DNA of 64,000 nucleotides from Pseudolactococcus laudensis (GCF_013449735.1 NZ_JACBNY010000007.1:1-64000); one strand, 5' to 3'. Counted from the first letter of the stretch, positions 8,469 to 18,410 are shown. The notes: a model not told the origin generated them from the letters alone. Numbers and translations: made by a program.

Positions 8469-8606
8469 TTATTTATTGTAGATTTTGGGTCCTTTACGCA
8501 TGTGTTTTCGGTCATTCTTGGTAGGCGTTTCTTGATTAGAACGACCACCAACGGCTTGTTTCTTCTTGATGATTTCTAACATCTTTTCTTTAGTTGTTTG
8601 ATTCAC
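8469..8606 (-). CDS. Small basic protein of 45 residues
   Basis: A GTG start at 8606, six to seven bases after GAAGGAG, opens a 45-codon frame that includes KEKMLEIIKKKQAVGGRSN and ends HMRKGPKIYNK. It is rich in lysine and arginine, with a predicted amphipathic helix first and a disordered basic tail. A TATAAT lies upstream near 8652. The function is unknown. The coding call rests on the ribosome binding site, the promoter and the codon composition. Confidence 0.6.
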   Translation of the reverse strand: MNQTTKEKMLEIIKKKQAVGGRSNQETPTKNDRKHMRKGPKIYNK

Positions 8607-8702
8607 TTTATTTCTCCTTCATAAAAAGTCGACAACGCGACTATCTTTTCTATTATAACAGAAATAATAGGTTTAGCTAGCCTATCCTGTTTTTAAAGTC
8701 AG

Positions 8703-8759
8703 AAAAATAAGACATTGTGACTTCAGGCAATTACTATCACCTCAATTCACAACGTCTTA
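8703..8759 (-). terminator. Terminator after the MFS gene of the reductase operon
   Basis: AAGAC-A-TTGTGA pairs with TCACAA-C-GTCTT around a 26-base loop. On the minus strand the stem runs into ATTTTTC, downstream of the transporter ending at 8791. Confidence 0.6.
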
Positions 8760-8790
8760 TCACATCATCAAACAATTAGTATGCACGGCC

Positions 8791-10005
8791 TTAGTTTTGA
8801 GCCGCACCTTTCACTTTTTGATAAACAAAATTCAAAATCAAACCAACCACAGCGACTGCTATCGCCACATAAAAGGCTTTTGAAAAATCCCCTTGGTTAC
8901 TCTTGGCAATGCTGACAGCAATTTTAGGGCCGAAGAAAGCCGCAACAGAATAACCACAAAAGACAATACCATAGTTGACACCTTGGTTGATTGGGCCATA
9001 GTTTTCCATTACAAGTGGCGGATAAACCCCCATGACACCACCAAAGCAGATGCCCAAAATCATGATGCTGATTGCAAAGCCTGTAGCTGATGATAGGCTA
9101 AGTAATAATACAAAGGCTAAGATAATCACACCTAGGATGATATACAAGGTATTATTTCGACCTAATTTATCAGAGACCGTTCCCCAAATCACGCGCCCTA
9201 GACAGTTACTCAAAGAGTAAAGACTGACATAAAAAGCTGCCGTTGTTGGGGTTAAGCCAAACATCTGCTGGCCGATTACCGAGGCATTTGCTGCAATCAT
9301 CAGGCCTGAGAAAGCGCCTGTAAACATCATTAAGAAAATGATATAAAAAGTAGGTGTTTTTAGCATGTCTAGCCAATTTTTATTGGCATTATCAAGCTTT
9401 TCTTGTCCTGCTATAGGTTGCGCAGTTTTTGGTGTCTGATTACCTGATGCAGATTTGATAAACAAACTCGCGATTAGGATAATCAACATATAAGCAATTC
9501 CTAAGACACGAAAGGCAAAAGTAACATCGTAATTTTGAATAAAGAAATTGGCAATCGGTGCCGCAATAATCGCAGCACCACCCATGCCAGCAGTAATGAT
9601 ACCTGCGGCAAGCCCTTTTTTATCAGGGAAAAGTTTAATCGTGTTACTCAGACATCCTGAGTAAGCCAACCCTTGACCAATACCTGCCAAAAGACCGTAA
9701 GTCAGATAAAGCATGGTTGGACTTGTTGCTAAACCAGATAGGCAAAAGCCAAGACCAAACATCAGACCACCAACTGTAATCGACCATTTTGCCAGACCAC
9801 GGTCTGTGAAAAAGCCACCTAGAATCATGGGAATGGGTGCGACCGCTGAATTTATCGTAAAAGCCAGCATAATTTCGGGCATACCCCAACTTTTTGTCGC
9901 GCTTAGTGGTCCTGCAAACACACTGAAGGCATAGATTGCCCCTGTACAAAGTAAGACCACCGTTGAGGCGATAAGTACTTGCCATCTGTTCATATTCTGT
10001 TTCAT
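8791..10005 (-). CDS. MFS transporter, OxlT-like, of the enoate reductase operon
   Basis: The 404-residue protein has about twelve membrane segments and fits the oxalate/formate antiporter (OxlT) branch of the major facilitator superfamily, with GRVIWGTVSDKLGRNNT at the cytoplasmic loop between halves. A GGAG site lies six bases before the ATG. It follows the large reductase by 38 bases on the same strand, so it probably imports the reductase substrate (an unsaturated organic acid) or exports the reduced product. The equivalent gene of the L. plantarum hcr locus is also a transporter. Substrate identity is inferred from position only. Confidence 0.8.
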   Translation of the reverse strand: MKQNMNRWQVLIASTVVLLCTGAIYAFSVFAGPLSATKSWGMPEIMLAFTINSAVAPIPMILGGFFTDRGLAKWSITVGGLMFGLGFCLSGLATSPTMLYLTYGLLAGIGQGLAYSGCLSNTIKLFPDKKGLAAGIITAGMGGAAIIAAPIANFFIQNYDVTFAFRVLGIAYMLIILIASLFIKSASGNQTPKTAQPIAGQEKLDNANKNWLDMLKTPTFYIIFLMMFTGAFSGLMIAANASVIGQQMFGLTPTTAAFYVSLYSLSNCLGRVIWGTVSDKLGRNNTLYIILGVIILAFVLLLSLSSATGFAISIMILGICFGGVMGVYPPLVMENYGPINQGVNYGIVFCGYSVAAFFGPKIAVSIAKSNQGDFSKAFYVAIAVAVVGLILNFVYQKVKGAAQN

Positions 10006-10043
10006 GTTTTTCTCCGTCTCTTATCGCATGATGCGATGAAGGC

Positions 10044-12471
10044 TTAGGTTAACTTATCGGCAACAACAGTTTTACCTGCAATGCGGCCAAAGGTGAAAAT
10101 ATCAGTTAAGGAATTACCGCCCAAGCGATTGCCGGCATGAATCCCACCGGCTACTTCACCAGCTGCGTAAAGCCCTGAAATGATTTTGCCAGACTGATCT
10201 AAAACATGGGTTTTAGTATCAATTTTCAAACCACCCATGGTATGGTGAACCGCCGGTTTTCTTGGTGTTGCATAGAATGGTGCTGTGACAACTTTCAAGT
10301 CAAAAACGTCTTTACCAAATTCTGGATCTTCACCTTGATCAACGTAAGTATTATAGTTGTTAATCGTTGTCACGAAGGTTTCAGGGTCAATCGAGAGTTG
10401 TTTTGCCAAGTCTTCGAGCGTATCTGCTCTGTACAATGTACCGTTTTCAACTTGTCTATCAATTTTTTCTTGACTGGTGTTATAAGCTGTATTTTTGATA
10501 TGCTCATCCGCAATCAGATAGAATAAACCGCCATTATCAATCGCTGCTTGGGTTAATTGGTCACGGCTACCATATTCATTGACAAACCGCTTACCGGATG
10601 TATTCACCATGACAAAGTTTTGAGGTGGTACTTGTAGCCCAGTGAATAAAGCGCCGGTTTCAGGGTCAGATACTGGCATCATTTGAGAGAATCCCATCCC
10701 GGTCAAATCTGCACCAGCACTTTGACCTAAGATAATCCCGTCACCTGTAATCGCAGGTGAATTTGATGTCTTAATGTCATCGTCAATATCCGTCCAATAG
10801 GTATTGTAGGCTTTAAGCATTTTAGTGTTGGCACAGAAACCACCGGTTGTCAGGATAAACTGCTTGGGCGCGAACGGTTACCTTGCCTCCTGCTAATCCT
10901 GTCCCTTCGATACCAGTTACTTTACCATTTTCAATGATGAAAGCATCAACTGGCGTATCTGTAATGATTTTTCCGCCATTATTTTCAACAAAGGTTTGCA
11001 AGGCAGAAACGAAAGCGTAGCCTTCACTTTTCAATGGTTTGTGACCACGGCGCCACAGTGCACCAACTGGCATCGTCACTTCTTCTTGATCAAATTCAAC
11101 GCCGATTTCTTCCAACCATTTCACAGACTCTAAAGCACGATCGGTCAAGATTTTAACTAAATCATATTGACCATAGATGATATTACCAAGTTGGTCTGTC
11201 CGTTTGCCGCCGAAATAAGTTTGCAGTCGGTGGAAAATAGCTGAATCAAACAAATAACCTGTTTGACCATCAATATCATTGAGATAAGCTGCGACTTGTG
11301 TTTTAAAGACTCTAAAGTCTTCCAAGTATTCTGCATCGATTTGACTTTCGTCAATTGCGGCCATTTCTTGAAGTGTGTGGCTCTCACCAGCATTGGCTGC
11401 AAAAGTATTTTGCCAAACTGGGTCTGCCGCATTCATTGGTCCGCCAGTACGAACGGTATTGCCACCAACTGCTGGGAATTTCTCAACGACAATTACGCGT
11501 TTCCCTTGTTGTAAGATACTTGCTGCCGCAGCTAATCCAGCACCACCAGCACCGACAACCACAACATCTGTTTCATATGTTTCATCGCCATGGTATTGGG
11601 CGCTTGGTGCTTTTGAACGTTTTCTCAAGGTATCAGGATTCGCACCTGCCATTTTCACAGCTTTTGCGACACCATCAAGCACACCATTACTTGTCACAGA
11701 GGCGCCTGACAAAATATCAACATTGAGCGTTTGGCCTTCAATAATTTGTGTCGGAATCCGTGTAAAGACGACATCGGCAATCCCTTGAGACTCGCCAGAA
11801 GTATCAATGTCGATGTTCTCGATTTTTTCTTGACTGAATTTAACAACCATTGGTAAATCGCCATTATGACCAGGCGTTGTCACTGCATATTCACCAGCCT
11901 CAAAGACCACTTCTTCAGGAATATTGAGAATATTTGCGACTTCAGTGAACTTCATAAAGCGAAGGAAACAGCTCTCAAGGAAGTCAATCGTGCCTTCGTT
12001 TTTGAGTTGACCTGCTTCATCAAAGGCGTGATTTGCTTGTCCTAGCAAAAATTCATAGCCCGGCATCACAACTGCATTCACCCCAGGTGCATCTAAAATT
12101 TGGCGCAAATGGAGTTGGGCACGAGAAGAGCCTTGCACATCTAACGATGCGCCAACGATCATCACTGGCTTGCCATCAAGCGGATGAAGATTGAAAGACA
12201 ACCATTCGATGAGACTCTTCAAACTTGAAGGGATTGAGTGGTTGTACTCAGGCGTTGCAATAATCACGCCATCCGCGTCTTCAATTTTCCGATTAAAGTC
12301 TTGAATCAAAGGTGAATAAGACGCATCTTTTGATTCATTGAACATGGGAACGTCTTTGATTTCTAAAATCTCGATTTCTGCTTTGTCGTTAAAATGTGTT
12401 TTCATGAATTGTAACAACAAACGATTATAAGATGATTTGGCATTTGTGCCAACAAGTCCAACAAATTTCAT
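10044..12471 (-). pseudogene. HcrB-like flavin-dependent enoate (fumarate/hydroxycinnamate) reductase, frameshifted
   Basis: Restoring one frame gives 808 residues: an NAD(P)H:FMN reductase domain (1-185), an FMN_bind domain (about 205-285) with DILSGASVT where Ser258 is the expected site of ApbE-attached FMN, and a FAD_binding_2/fumarate reductase domain (from about 302, [14 protein letters not shown]). This is the architecture of HcrB and related 2-enoate reductases. The frame breaks at 10866-10868, where GGG (CCC in the coding strand) has one base too many; removing it restores [19 protein letters not shown]. The two pieces are 10822-12471 and 10044-10820. The start at 12471 has GGAGG five bases ahead and overlaps the previous stop by one base. 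A sequencing error cannot be excluded. Substrate may be fumarate, urocanate or a cinnamate. Confidence 0.8.
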
Positions 12472-13091
12472 TATGCTATGCCTCCGTCTATATGTTCCCA
12501 AACAAATTTTCTTTTAATCTCTGTTTGTTCAGGATTTTGTCTGCTAATCTCATTTGTTATTTTTAAGAAGGATAGAAATTCAGCAAAATCTCCTTCAAGT
12601 TCTGCTACTTTATCAGCATAAAGTAAGTCATTAGCTTGACTAAACGCTTCTAGAGAACGACCTAAGAAAAATTCTGCCCCTGGTAAGATTCTTGCCTTTA
12701 ATTCTGGTGCGTCTAAAATTTGACGGAGGTGGGCTTGCGCGCGTGATGTGCCAAGTGAGCCATGAGATGCACCAACAATCATCACCGGTTTATCAATCAA
12801 AGGTCTTGTTGTATAAGAAAGCCATTCAAGAACGCTCTTCAAAGCAGCCGGAATAGAATGGTCATATTCAGGTGTTGCGATAATCACACCATCTGAACTT
12901 GTGATTTTGTCAGATAAAAGCTGCACCTCGTGTGGCGCTTTTTTATCATCTGGTTCATCAAATGCTGGGATATCAGCAATTTCGCAAACATCAATCTCCA
13001 CTGTCTCTTCAAAGTGTTTTTTCATAAATAGCAGTAATTTTCGATTGGTTGAGGTGTCAGAATTAGTTCCGACGATTCCGATAAGTTTCAT
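12471..13091 (-). CDS. NAD(P)H-dependent FMN reductase subunit (HcrA-like)
   Basis: The 206-residue protein is a flavodoxin-fold NAD(P)H:FMN reductase with [13 protein letters not shown] at the phosphate-binding loop and [21 protein letters not shown], the typical FMN_red signature. It is closely similar to the N-terminal domain of the next gene, which suggests duplication. ATG at 13091 is chosen because AAAGGAAA precedes it; an in-frame upstream start at 13112 has no comparable site. Its stop overlaps the start of the next gene by one base (TAATG). A small FMN reductase beside a large three-domain reductase matches the HcrA-HcrB pair. Confidence 0.8.
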   Translation of the reverse strand: MKLIGIVGTNSDTSTNRKLLLFMKKHFEETVEIDVCEIADIPAFDEPDDKKAPHEVQLLSDKITSSDGVIIATPEYDHSIPAALKSVLEWLSYTTRPLIDKPVMIVGASHGSLGTSRAQAHLRQILDAPELKARILPGAEFFLGRSLEAFSQANDLLYADKVAELEGDFAEFLSFLKITNEISRQNPEQTEIKRKFVWEHIDGGIA

Positions 13092-13191
13092 ATCAATTTC
13101 CTTTCCGCACAACTTTGAATTCGCTTACAAAGTTTGTGACTTAACTAACTTAATTCTAGCGCTATCAAATTAAAAAGTAAAATAGTTTTCT

Positions 13192-13219
13192 TGTTATCAA
13201 ATCATAACAAATTTGTTAT
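13192..13219. promoter_or_regulatory. Overlapping inverted repeats, likely LysR-regulator operator
   Basis: A perfect 16-bp palindrome, ATAACAAATTTGTTAT (13204-13219), overlaps the TATAAT (13217-13222) of the LysR gene. A second repeat, TGTTAT-N6-ATAACA (13192-13209), overlaps it upstream. The position between divergent regulator and target genes fits a LysR-type autoregulated operator. Confidence 0.6.
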
Positions 13220-13242
13220 AATGGACAAAACAGGAGATTAAT

Positions 13243-14169
13243 ATGGCAGAACTATACTCTCAGCAGACTCTACACTACTTGGATATTCTATTAAAACACG
13301 GTAATTTCACTAAAGCAGCAAAAGATTTGTATGTCTCGCAACCACATTTAACACAAACCATTAAACGCATTGAATCTGACCTAGGCGCTCAAATCATCAA
13401 TCGTGAAATCACACCACTTCAACTTACAGCCGCCGGTAAATTATATTATCAATACTTGGTCGCTGCTGAAAACAAAAAAGAACAGTTTCGACAACAGTTC
13501 TTCCAATATACCAACCCAGGTAAAAAAGTGATACACTTAGGCGTACTATCAAGTCTAGGCTCGTTTTTATTGCCGATTTTTTTGCCAGACTTTATTAAAG
13601 CTTATCCAGATGTTACTGTCGAATTGCACGAAGATTTACCAGAGCGTAATGAGTCAAAGCTCCTGAATGGCAGTATCGATTTCTTCATCGGCCAAAATCC
13701 AGAGACCATCTCACCTAACCTTAAAACAATTCATTTCGGAAAACATGGTTATTACGCATTGATACCGGAGTGTTCAGCATTTTATCAACCACAGCAATTT
13801 TTAATCTCAGATGAATGCATTCCGATGAAAACTTTGCTGAGTGAGCCTTTGGTGCTGACCAAGCGTGGCTCCGCCATCCGGCGGCAAGTTGATTATTTAC
13901 TGCAAAAATATAAGATTCAGCCCAATATCGTTTTAGAGACCAACAACATTTTTACCGCCGTCAACCTAGCAAAAGCAAATGCAGGAGTTACATTTTTTGC
14001 TGAAAGCATTAAAGTTTTTGATAATCATAGCCCGTTTAATATCTATAAACTACCGCTAGACCTGCTTTCCTTGGATTATTTCATCAGCTATGACACCAAA
14101 AAAATTCTAGACCCGATTGAGCTAGAATTCGTTACTTTCTTTAAAAACGCTATTTCAAAACTACTTTAA
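13243..14169 (+). CDS. LysR-family regulator of the enoate reductase operon (HcrR-like)
   Basis: The 308-residue protein has an N-terminal winged helix-turn-helix (about 5-65, HGNFTKAAKDLYVSQPHLTQTIKRIE) and a LysR substrate-binding domain (about 95-300). An AGGAG site precedes the ATG. It is divergent from the FMN reductase/enoate reductase/MFS genes, so it most likely activates them in response to the substrate, as HcrR does in L. plantarum. Palindromes lie in the shared 130-bp intergenic region. Confidence 0.9.
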   Translation: MAELYSQQTLHYLDILLKHGNFTKAAKDLYVSQPHLTQTIKRIESDLGAQIINREITPLQLTAAGKLYYQYLVAAENKKEQFRQQFFQYTNPGKKVIHLGVLSSLGSFLLPIFLPDFIKAYPDVTVELHEDLPERNESKLLNGSIDFFIGQNPETISPNLKTIHFGKHGYYALIPECSAFYQPQQFLISDECIPMKTLLSEPLVLTKRGSAIRRQVDYLLQKYKIQPNIVLETNNIFTAVNLAKANAGVTFFAESIKVFDNHSPFNIYKLPLDLLSLDYFISYDTKKILDPIELEFVTFFKNAISKLL

Positions 14170-15089
14170 AATTGTGCTAGGGCGTTTGTCGTACTGGCCA
14201 TTTGGTTGTCTTTTGTAATGACGATCGCTTCAATGTTTGAGATGTTGTTTAACTCACGAATCACCTCAGCTGCTTTTTTACCAAACAGTTTCGTCGTCCA
14301 GATTTCACCATCTAACGATTTTTCGGAAATGATCGTCAAGCTTGCGAGGTCATTTTCTACCGGATAGCCCATTTTGCTATCAAAAATATGGTGAAAAATT
14401 TGTCCATCTGCTTTGATTTTTCGTTCATAAATACCGCTTGTCACGACTGACAAGTTTTTTAAATTCAAAACAAGGGCATTGTTCCCTCGTGGCAAGGCAG
14501 GATTTTGAATACCAATTTTCCATAAACCTGATGAATCTTTGGGAGAATCTCCGAAAGTTAAAACATTGCCACCCAAGTCTATGAAACCTGAGGTAGCCTT
14601 TTCACTTTTGAAATATGCCATGATTTTATCAGCGAAATAACCTTTAGCTACAGCCCCTAAATCAATCTCCATCCCTTTTTCAAGTAAAAATACCGTCTGT
14701 TTCTGCTTGTCTAACTGAATCTTCTCAGGATCAATCAGCGGCAAAACCTGTTTAATCTGATCATCACTTGGTTTCTGAGAGTCCTTAAAACCAATATGCC
14801 AGAGCTTAATCAATGGCCCAATCGCAATATTTAACAGCCCACCACTTGTGAGGCTTTCTTTTTTACCAATTTCAATCAATTCAAATAACTCAGCAGGCAC
14901 TTGAATCGCTTTTATCCCAGCATTCTGATTAATCCTCATCAGTAAAGACTGGTCATCATTTGCACTGAATGTTTTTTCATAATCAGTCAATCTACGAAAA
15001 GCTTCAGCAAGCAAGGCATCCCCAAAAGGATGCGCAACGCCACACCTGATCACAGTCCCCATGAGTTTAATACTGTTTTCTTTGAACAT
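14166..15089 (-). CDS. apbE: FAD:protein FMN transferase (ApbE family), cytoplasmic
   Basis: ApbE transfers FMN from FAD to Ser/Thr of target proteins. The 307-residue protein has the family blocks NIAIGPLIKLWHIG, EIDLGAVAKGYFADKI near 175-190, SGFIDLGGNVLTFG, and ASLTIISEKSLDGEIWTTKLF. It has no signal peptide or lipobox, unlike the exported ApbE lipoproteins, so it acts inside the cell. This fits the neighbouring cytoplasmic reductase with its FMN_bind domain and SGAS acceptor motif. It overlaps the end of the LysR gene by four bases on the opposite strand. Confidence 0.92.
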   Translation of the reverse strand: MFKENSIKLMGTVIRCGVAHPFGDALLAEAFRRLTDYEKTFSANDDQSLLMRINQNAGIKAIQVPAELFELIEIGKKESLTSGGLLNIAIGPLIKLWHIGFKDSQKPSDDQIKQVLPLIDPEKIQLDKQKQTVFLLEKGMEIDLGAVAKGYFADKIMAYFKSEKATSGFIDLGGNVLTFGDSPKDSSGLWKIGIQNPALPRGNNALVLNLKNLSVVTSGIYERKIKADGQIFHHIFDSKMGYPVENDLASLTIISEKSLDGEIWTTKLFGKKAAEVIRELNNISNIEAIVITKDNQMASTTNALAQF

Positions 15090-15193
15090 ATTTTTCCTGT
15101 CTTTTTGGAGAAGGTTATAAATTCTCTACTTATTATACCTCGTTATAGCAAATATTATACCACTAATATAAAAAAAATGACTTTTACTTCAAT

Positions 15194-15255
15194 AAAAAAT
15201 AAGGTGATCATCGTTAAAGGGACTTTTTCAAACCCTTTGACAATGACCACCTTAT
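15194..15255 (-). terminator. Terminator of the xyloside operon
   Basis: A long imperfect stem (AAGGTGATCAT..GTTAAAGGG with CCCTTTGAC..ATGACCACCTT) with a short loop runs, on the minus strand, into six T residues. It lies 35 bases after the MFS stop codon. Confidence 0.85.
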
Positions 15256-15289
15256 CTATAAACTAACACATAGAAAGCTTAATTTAACA

Positions 15290-16549
15290 TTATCGTTTGA
15301 CAGACTTTATTGACATAATACAAATACCACCGAGAAGTGCAAAAGCGAATGATACAATAAATATTGCTGAAAAGCCAAACACACTAATAACAAATGCAGC
15401 AATTACAGGCGCAAAGGCTTGCGTCACAGTATTACCTAAATTATAGACACCTAGGAAAAACGCAACTCGTTCTTTGTCTGGAATAACTTCCAAATTGAGC
15501 AAATTATCCAAAGAATTCCAGATTCCCATGCCAAGTCCTGCCATTAAACCATAAATCCAAATACTTGCATCATTTCTAAAGAAGAAAATACTAAGTGCAC
15601 CAGCAGCTAAACATAAAGTTGACAAGGCAATTGGATATTTCAATAGCTTATATTTATCTGATAGCGGACCTGCTAAGAATCCCTTTGAAATGCCAAATAC
15701 CAACATAATCGTATTAACAATTTGAATATAGCCTTGGGCGCCAGAAGTATTCTTGCCCATAAAATCAGTCATGATATAAAGTAAATAACCAGTAATTGCA
15801 AAATTCCCGATACCTTGTAGGAGTTTTCCTGCCAATGCTAAGTAATAATCTCTGCCGATTTTCCAACTTGGAAAAACATTTTTTAAATCTTTTAAAGTCG
15901 TTTTTTCTTTTGCTGTTTTTTCTTTTTTAGAAATTGCTGCCTTATCATTGAGATTTGAAGGCTCCTTAACAATAAGTACTGCTATCAACGTACCAACAAA
16001 AGTAATAATCCCAAAGATAATGAAACCAAGTCTGAATTGCCCCAATAGCATTGCCCCAAAAATACTAAAGCCATTATTTCCTAATGCCATGCCCAATCCA
16101 CCGTAAGCACTTGAGGCAGTTGCTTTACCATCTTCTGGTGCCATATCTATCCATGCAACCATTGGCGCCACGATAAAATTCAAAGCAACTTGACTAATCA
16201 TCCAAACAATAAGTAAGTAAGGGATAGTATTAGCAAATGAGGCTAAAATCATTGTCAACATGAAAGCAAATGCACCACCAAGTAACCAAGGTGTGCGTTG
16301 ACCGTATTTAGAATATGTTCTATCTGAAAAATATCCTGCTACCATATTTGAAATTGCAGCGACAATCATACCACACGTTGAGAATAAAGCGACAAGCTCA
16401 ATTTTATTGCCAGCATCAATCTTTTGAATTAATGTCGGTAGAAACAAACTGGCCGCCACAATATAAGGGCCTAACCATGCAGCAGGTCCGATGATTAGCC
16501 CAGGTACAAGTCTTTTTAATGGAATTGTTTTTCCAACTTCTTCAGTCAT
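15290..16549 (-). CDS. MFS sugar (xyloside) transporter
   Basis: The 419-residue protein has about twelve membrane segments. It shows the major facilitator loop motif as AGYFSDRTYSKYGQRTPWLLGG near 70-90, with a charged central loop (KKEKTAKEKTTLKDLKNV) between the halves. It follows the GH43 gene by 22 bases on the same strand and shares its CcpA-controlled promoter. It probably takes up xylo-oligosaccharides or xylosides for the cytoplasmic GH43 enzyme. The exact sugar cannot be read from sequence. Confidence 0.8.
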   Translation of the reverse strand: MTEEVGKTIPLKRLVPGLIIGPAAWLGPYIVAASLFLPTLIQKIDAGNKIELVALFSTCGMIVAAISNMVAGYFSDRTYSKYGQRTPWLLGGAFAFMLTMILASFANTIPYLLIVWMISQVALNFIVAPMVAWIDMAPEDGKATASSAYGGLGMALGNNGFSIFGAMLLGQFRLGFIIFGIITFVGTLIAVLIVKEPSNLNDKAAISKKEKTAKEKTTLKDLKNVFPSWKIGRDYYLALAGKLLQGIGNFAITGYLLYIMTDFMGKNTSGAQGYIQIVNTIMLVFGISKGFLAGPLSDKYKLLKYPIALSTLCLAAGALSIFFFRNDASIWIYGLMAGLGMGIWNSLDNLLNLEVIPDKERVAFFLGVYNLGNTVTQAFAPVIAAFVISVFGFSAIFIVSFAFALLGGICIMSIKSVKR

Positions 16550-16571
16550 TTTTTCTCCTTAAATAAAATAA

Positions 16572-18218
16572 TTAATAGTTTTTAACGTTGTAGTAGTCAA
16601 AGTCAGCATAAGAATCTCTTTGATGTGCATCTACTGACCCGATAAAATTAAATAATGCTGTAAATCCACCTATTTCTCCTGGCTCTCCATTGACACCTTC
16701 ATCAGAAAGATAAGTAACATCTATATTTTTTTCTAATGTAAGCCACTCCTCTTCCAAAAGATACTGTAATGTCGCAAAACCATTTTGATAGATGATTTTT
16801 AGTGAAGCGATACCTTCAGGTACTTTTATTTTATGATTCGGGTATTCAATTCGTTGTCCTAATTTTGCCTGAAGTATCGTCAATATTGTACTACCATCTT
16901 CTTCAGAATAAGTTAGATATAAGTAAATCCAGTTATTGGCATCATAATATAAACCTGTACCAGCCGTTTCTGAATAATGATTTGGATGAAATTCAACTTT
17001 TGTTTCAACTTCATAATCAAAAGAAGTCGCACGAGTCGCCATAATAGCAGGATTTCTTTGTGAGAAATAAGAGTTTTCACCATGAATACGTAGGTAGCCA
17101 GTCCGTTCGTTGGTATTCACCCATTCTTTTGTTTGTTCACGATAAGGGGTCATAAAACGCAAATCATAGTCGTTATCAAAGTCATCAAATATATCCCAAT
17201 TAGAGCTTGAAGTATAAGCAAAACCTTTTATACCATCGACCTTCATTTTAGCTAGATTGCTACCATCCGCCATCTCTAACCACTCATCTTCTGTCCAAAT
17301 CATTTTTTGAATGGCTGTCTCTCTCCCAAGAGGGTTTAATAATTTATTTTCTAGAGGACGAGACATCAAGTGTGCTATATACCACTCGCCAGTTGTTGTC
17401 TCCACAAGTGACCCGTGTCCCGATTTTTGCATGACTGAATCAGGATTATACATTTCAAAATGTCCTGCATCGGGATCTCCTAATGAAAATAAATGTCGAG
17501 GTGATGAGGTAATGATTGGCTCACCCGATGGATGTGGTTCATATGGTCCTAGAATGTGTTTAGCTCTACCTATTTCTACACCATGAGCATAACCGGTTCC
17601 ACCGGCAGCAATCAAAAGATAATAATATGAGCCATGCTGATAAATTTGGGGTGCTTCTGCACATCCACGCGTAGTGAAACCTTGTGTAACGCGGTGCCAG
17701 TCGCCAATTATGCCACCATTATCTAAATCTGCTTCCGCAATGACGATATGACCGGGCGCTTGATAACCATCACGATTCTCCCACTCTAAAATCGCGACAT
17801 AGTGTTTACCATTCTCATGATAAATCGCTGGATCAAAGCCAATCGCTGTCATAAATATAGGTTTTGACCATGGGCCATGAATACTATCCGCAGACATGGC
17901 ATAAGAATCTGAGTTAAACTCCCGACCACCCATATTGACCATATGAGAATAAGCCAACCAATATTTTTTAGTTGTTTTATCATAAGAAAGATGAGGTGCC
18001 CATATTCCTGCTGGTGTACTTGTCCCTCTCAAATTAACTTCGCCATCTTTTAGTGCATAATCTACCAGTTGCCAATCATTCAAATCCTTAGATTCAAAAA
18101 ATTGGACAGCTGGTTGCCAATGGAAAGTAGACGCTGCTAAGTAATAGGTATCGTCCACTCTAATGATTGCAGGGTCAGGTGCCATACCTGGGATAATAGG
18201 GTTATTAATTGTTGTCAT
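16572..18218 (-). CDS. Glycoside hydrolase family 43 (beta-xylosidase type)
   Basis: The 548-residue protein starts with the GH43 five-bladed propeller (about 5-310): catalytic-base Asp in PGMAPDPAIIRVDDTYYLA, then IWAPHLSYDK and CAEAPQIYQHGSYYYLL, where the glutamate of CAEAP is the probable general acid. A C-terminal beta-sandwich domain (about 330-548) matches the beta-xylosidase C2 type. No signal peptide, so it would act on imported xylosides or arabinoxylosides. An AGGAG site precedes the start. Its promoter carries a cre site, and an AraC-type regulator lies upstream. Confidence 0.88.
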   Translation of the reverse strand: MTTINNPIIPGMAPDPAIIRVDDTYYLAASTFHWQPAVQFFESKDLNDWQLVDYALKDGEVNLRGTSTPAGIWAPHLSYDKTTKKYWLAYSHMVNMGGREFNSDSYAMSADSIHGPWSKPIFMTAIGFDPAIYHENGKHYVAILEWENRDGYQAPGHIVIAEADLDNGGIIGDWHRVTQGFTTRGCAEAPQIYQHGSYYYLLIAAGGTGYAHGVEIGRAKHILGPYEPHPSGEPIITSSPRHLFSLGDPDAGHFEMYNPDSVMQKSGHGSLVETTTGEWYIAHLMSRPLENKLLNPLGRETAIQKMIWTEDEWLEMADGSNLAKMKVDGIKGFAYTSSSNWDIFDDFDNDYDLRFMTPYREQTKEWVNTNERTGYLRIHGENSYFSQRNPAIMATRATSFDYEVETKVEFHPNHYSETAGTGLYYDANNWIYLYLTYSEEDGSTILTILQAKLGQRIEYPNHKIKVPEGIASLKIIYQNGFATLQYLLEEEWLTLEKNIDVTYLSDEGVNGEPGEIGGFTALFNFIGSVDAHQRDSYADFDYYNVKNY

Positions 18219-18236
18219 GAATTTCTCCTTTTTATC

Positions 18237-18289
18237 TGTAAGCGCTTACTAGATGCTTATATTCTATCAAAGTGGTATCTAATTGTTAA
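18237..18289 (-). promoter_or_regulatory. GH43 promoter with CcpA cre site
   Basis: On the minus strand TTAACA (18284-18289), 17 bases, then TAGAAT (18261-18266) form the promoter. AGTAAGCGCTTACA (18237-18250) matches the cre consensus TGNAARCGNWWWCA at 13 of 14 positions and lies just after the transcription start. CcpA bound there would block transcription in glucose. Confidence 0.75.
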
Positions 18290-18349
18290 TATCATTAGTC
18301 GGTGTGAAATTACCATTTCCCGTAAAAATCATAGATAAATGAATCAAAG

Positions 18350-18383
18350 TAAAAAAACCTACTTTCTTGAAAAGTAGGTTTTA
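18350..18383 (-). terminator. Terminator of the AraC-type regulator gene
   Basis: AAACCTACTTT pairs with AAAGTAGGTTT around a five-base loop, followed by T residues on the minus strand. Confidence 0.85.
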
Positions 18384-18410
18384 CGATTATCAAAAAGTAG
18401 GAGATGACAT

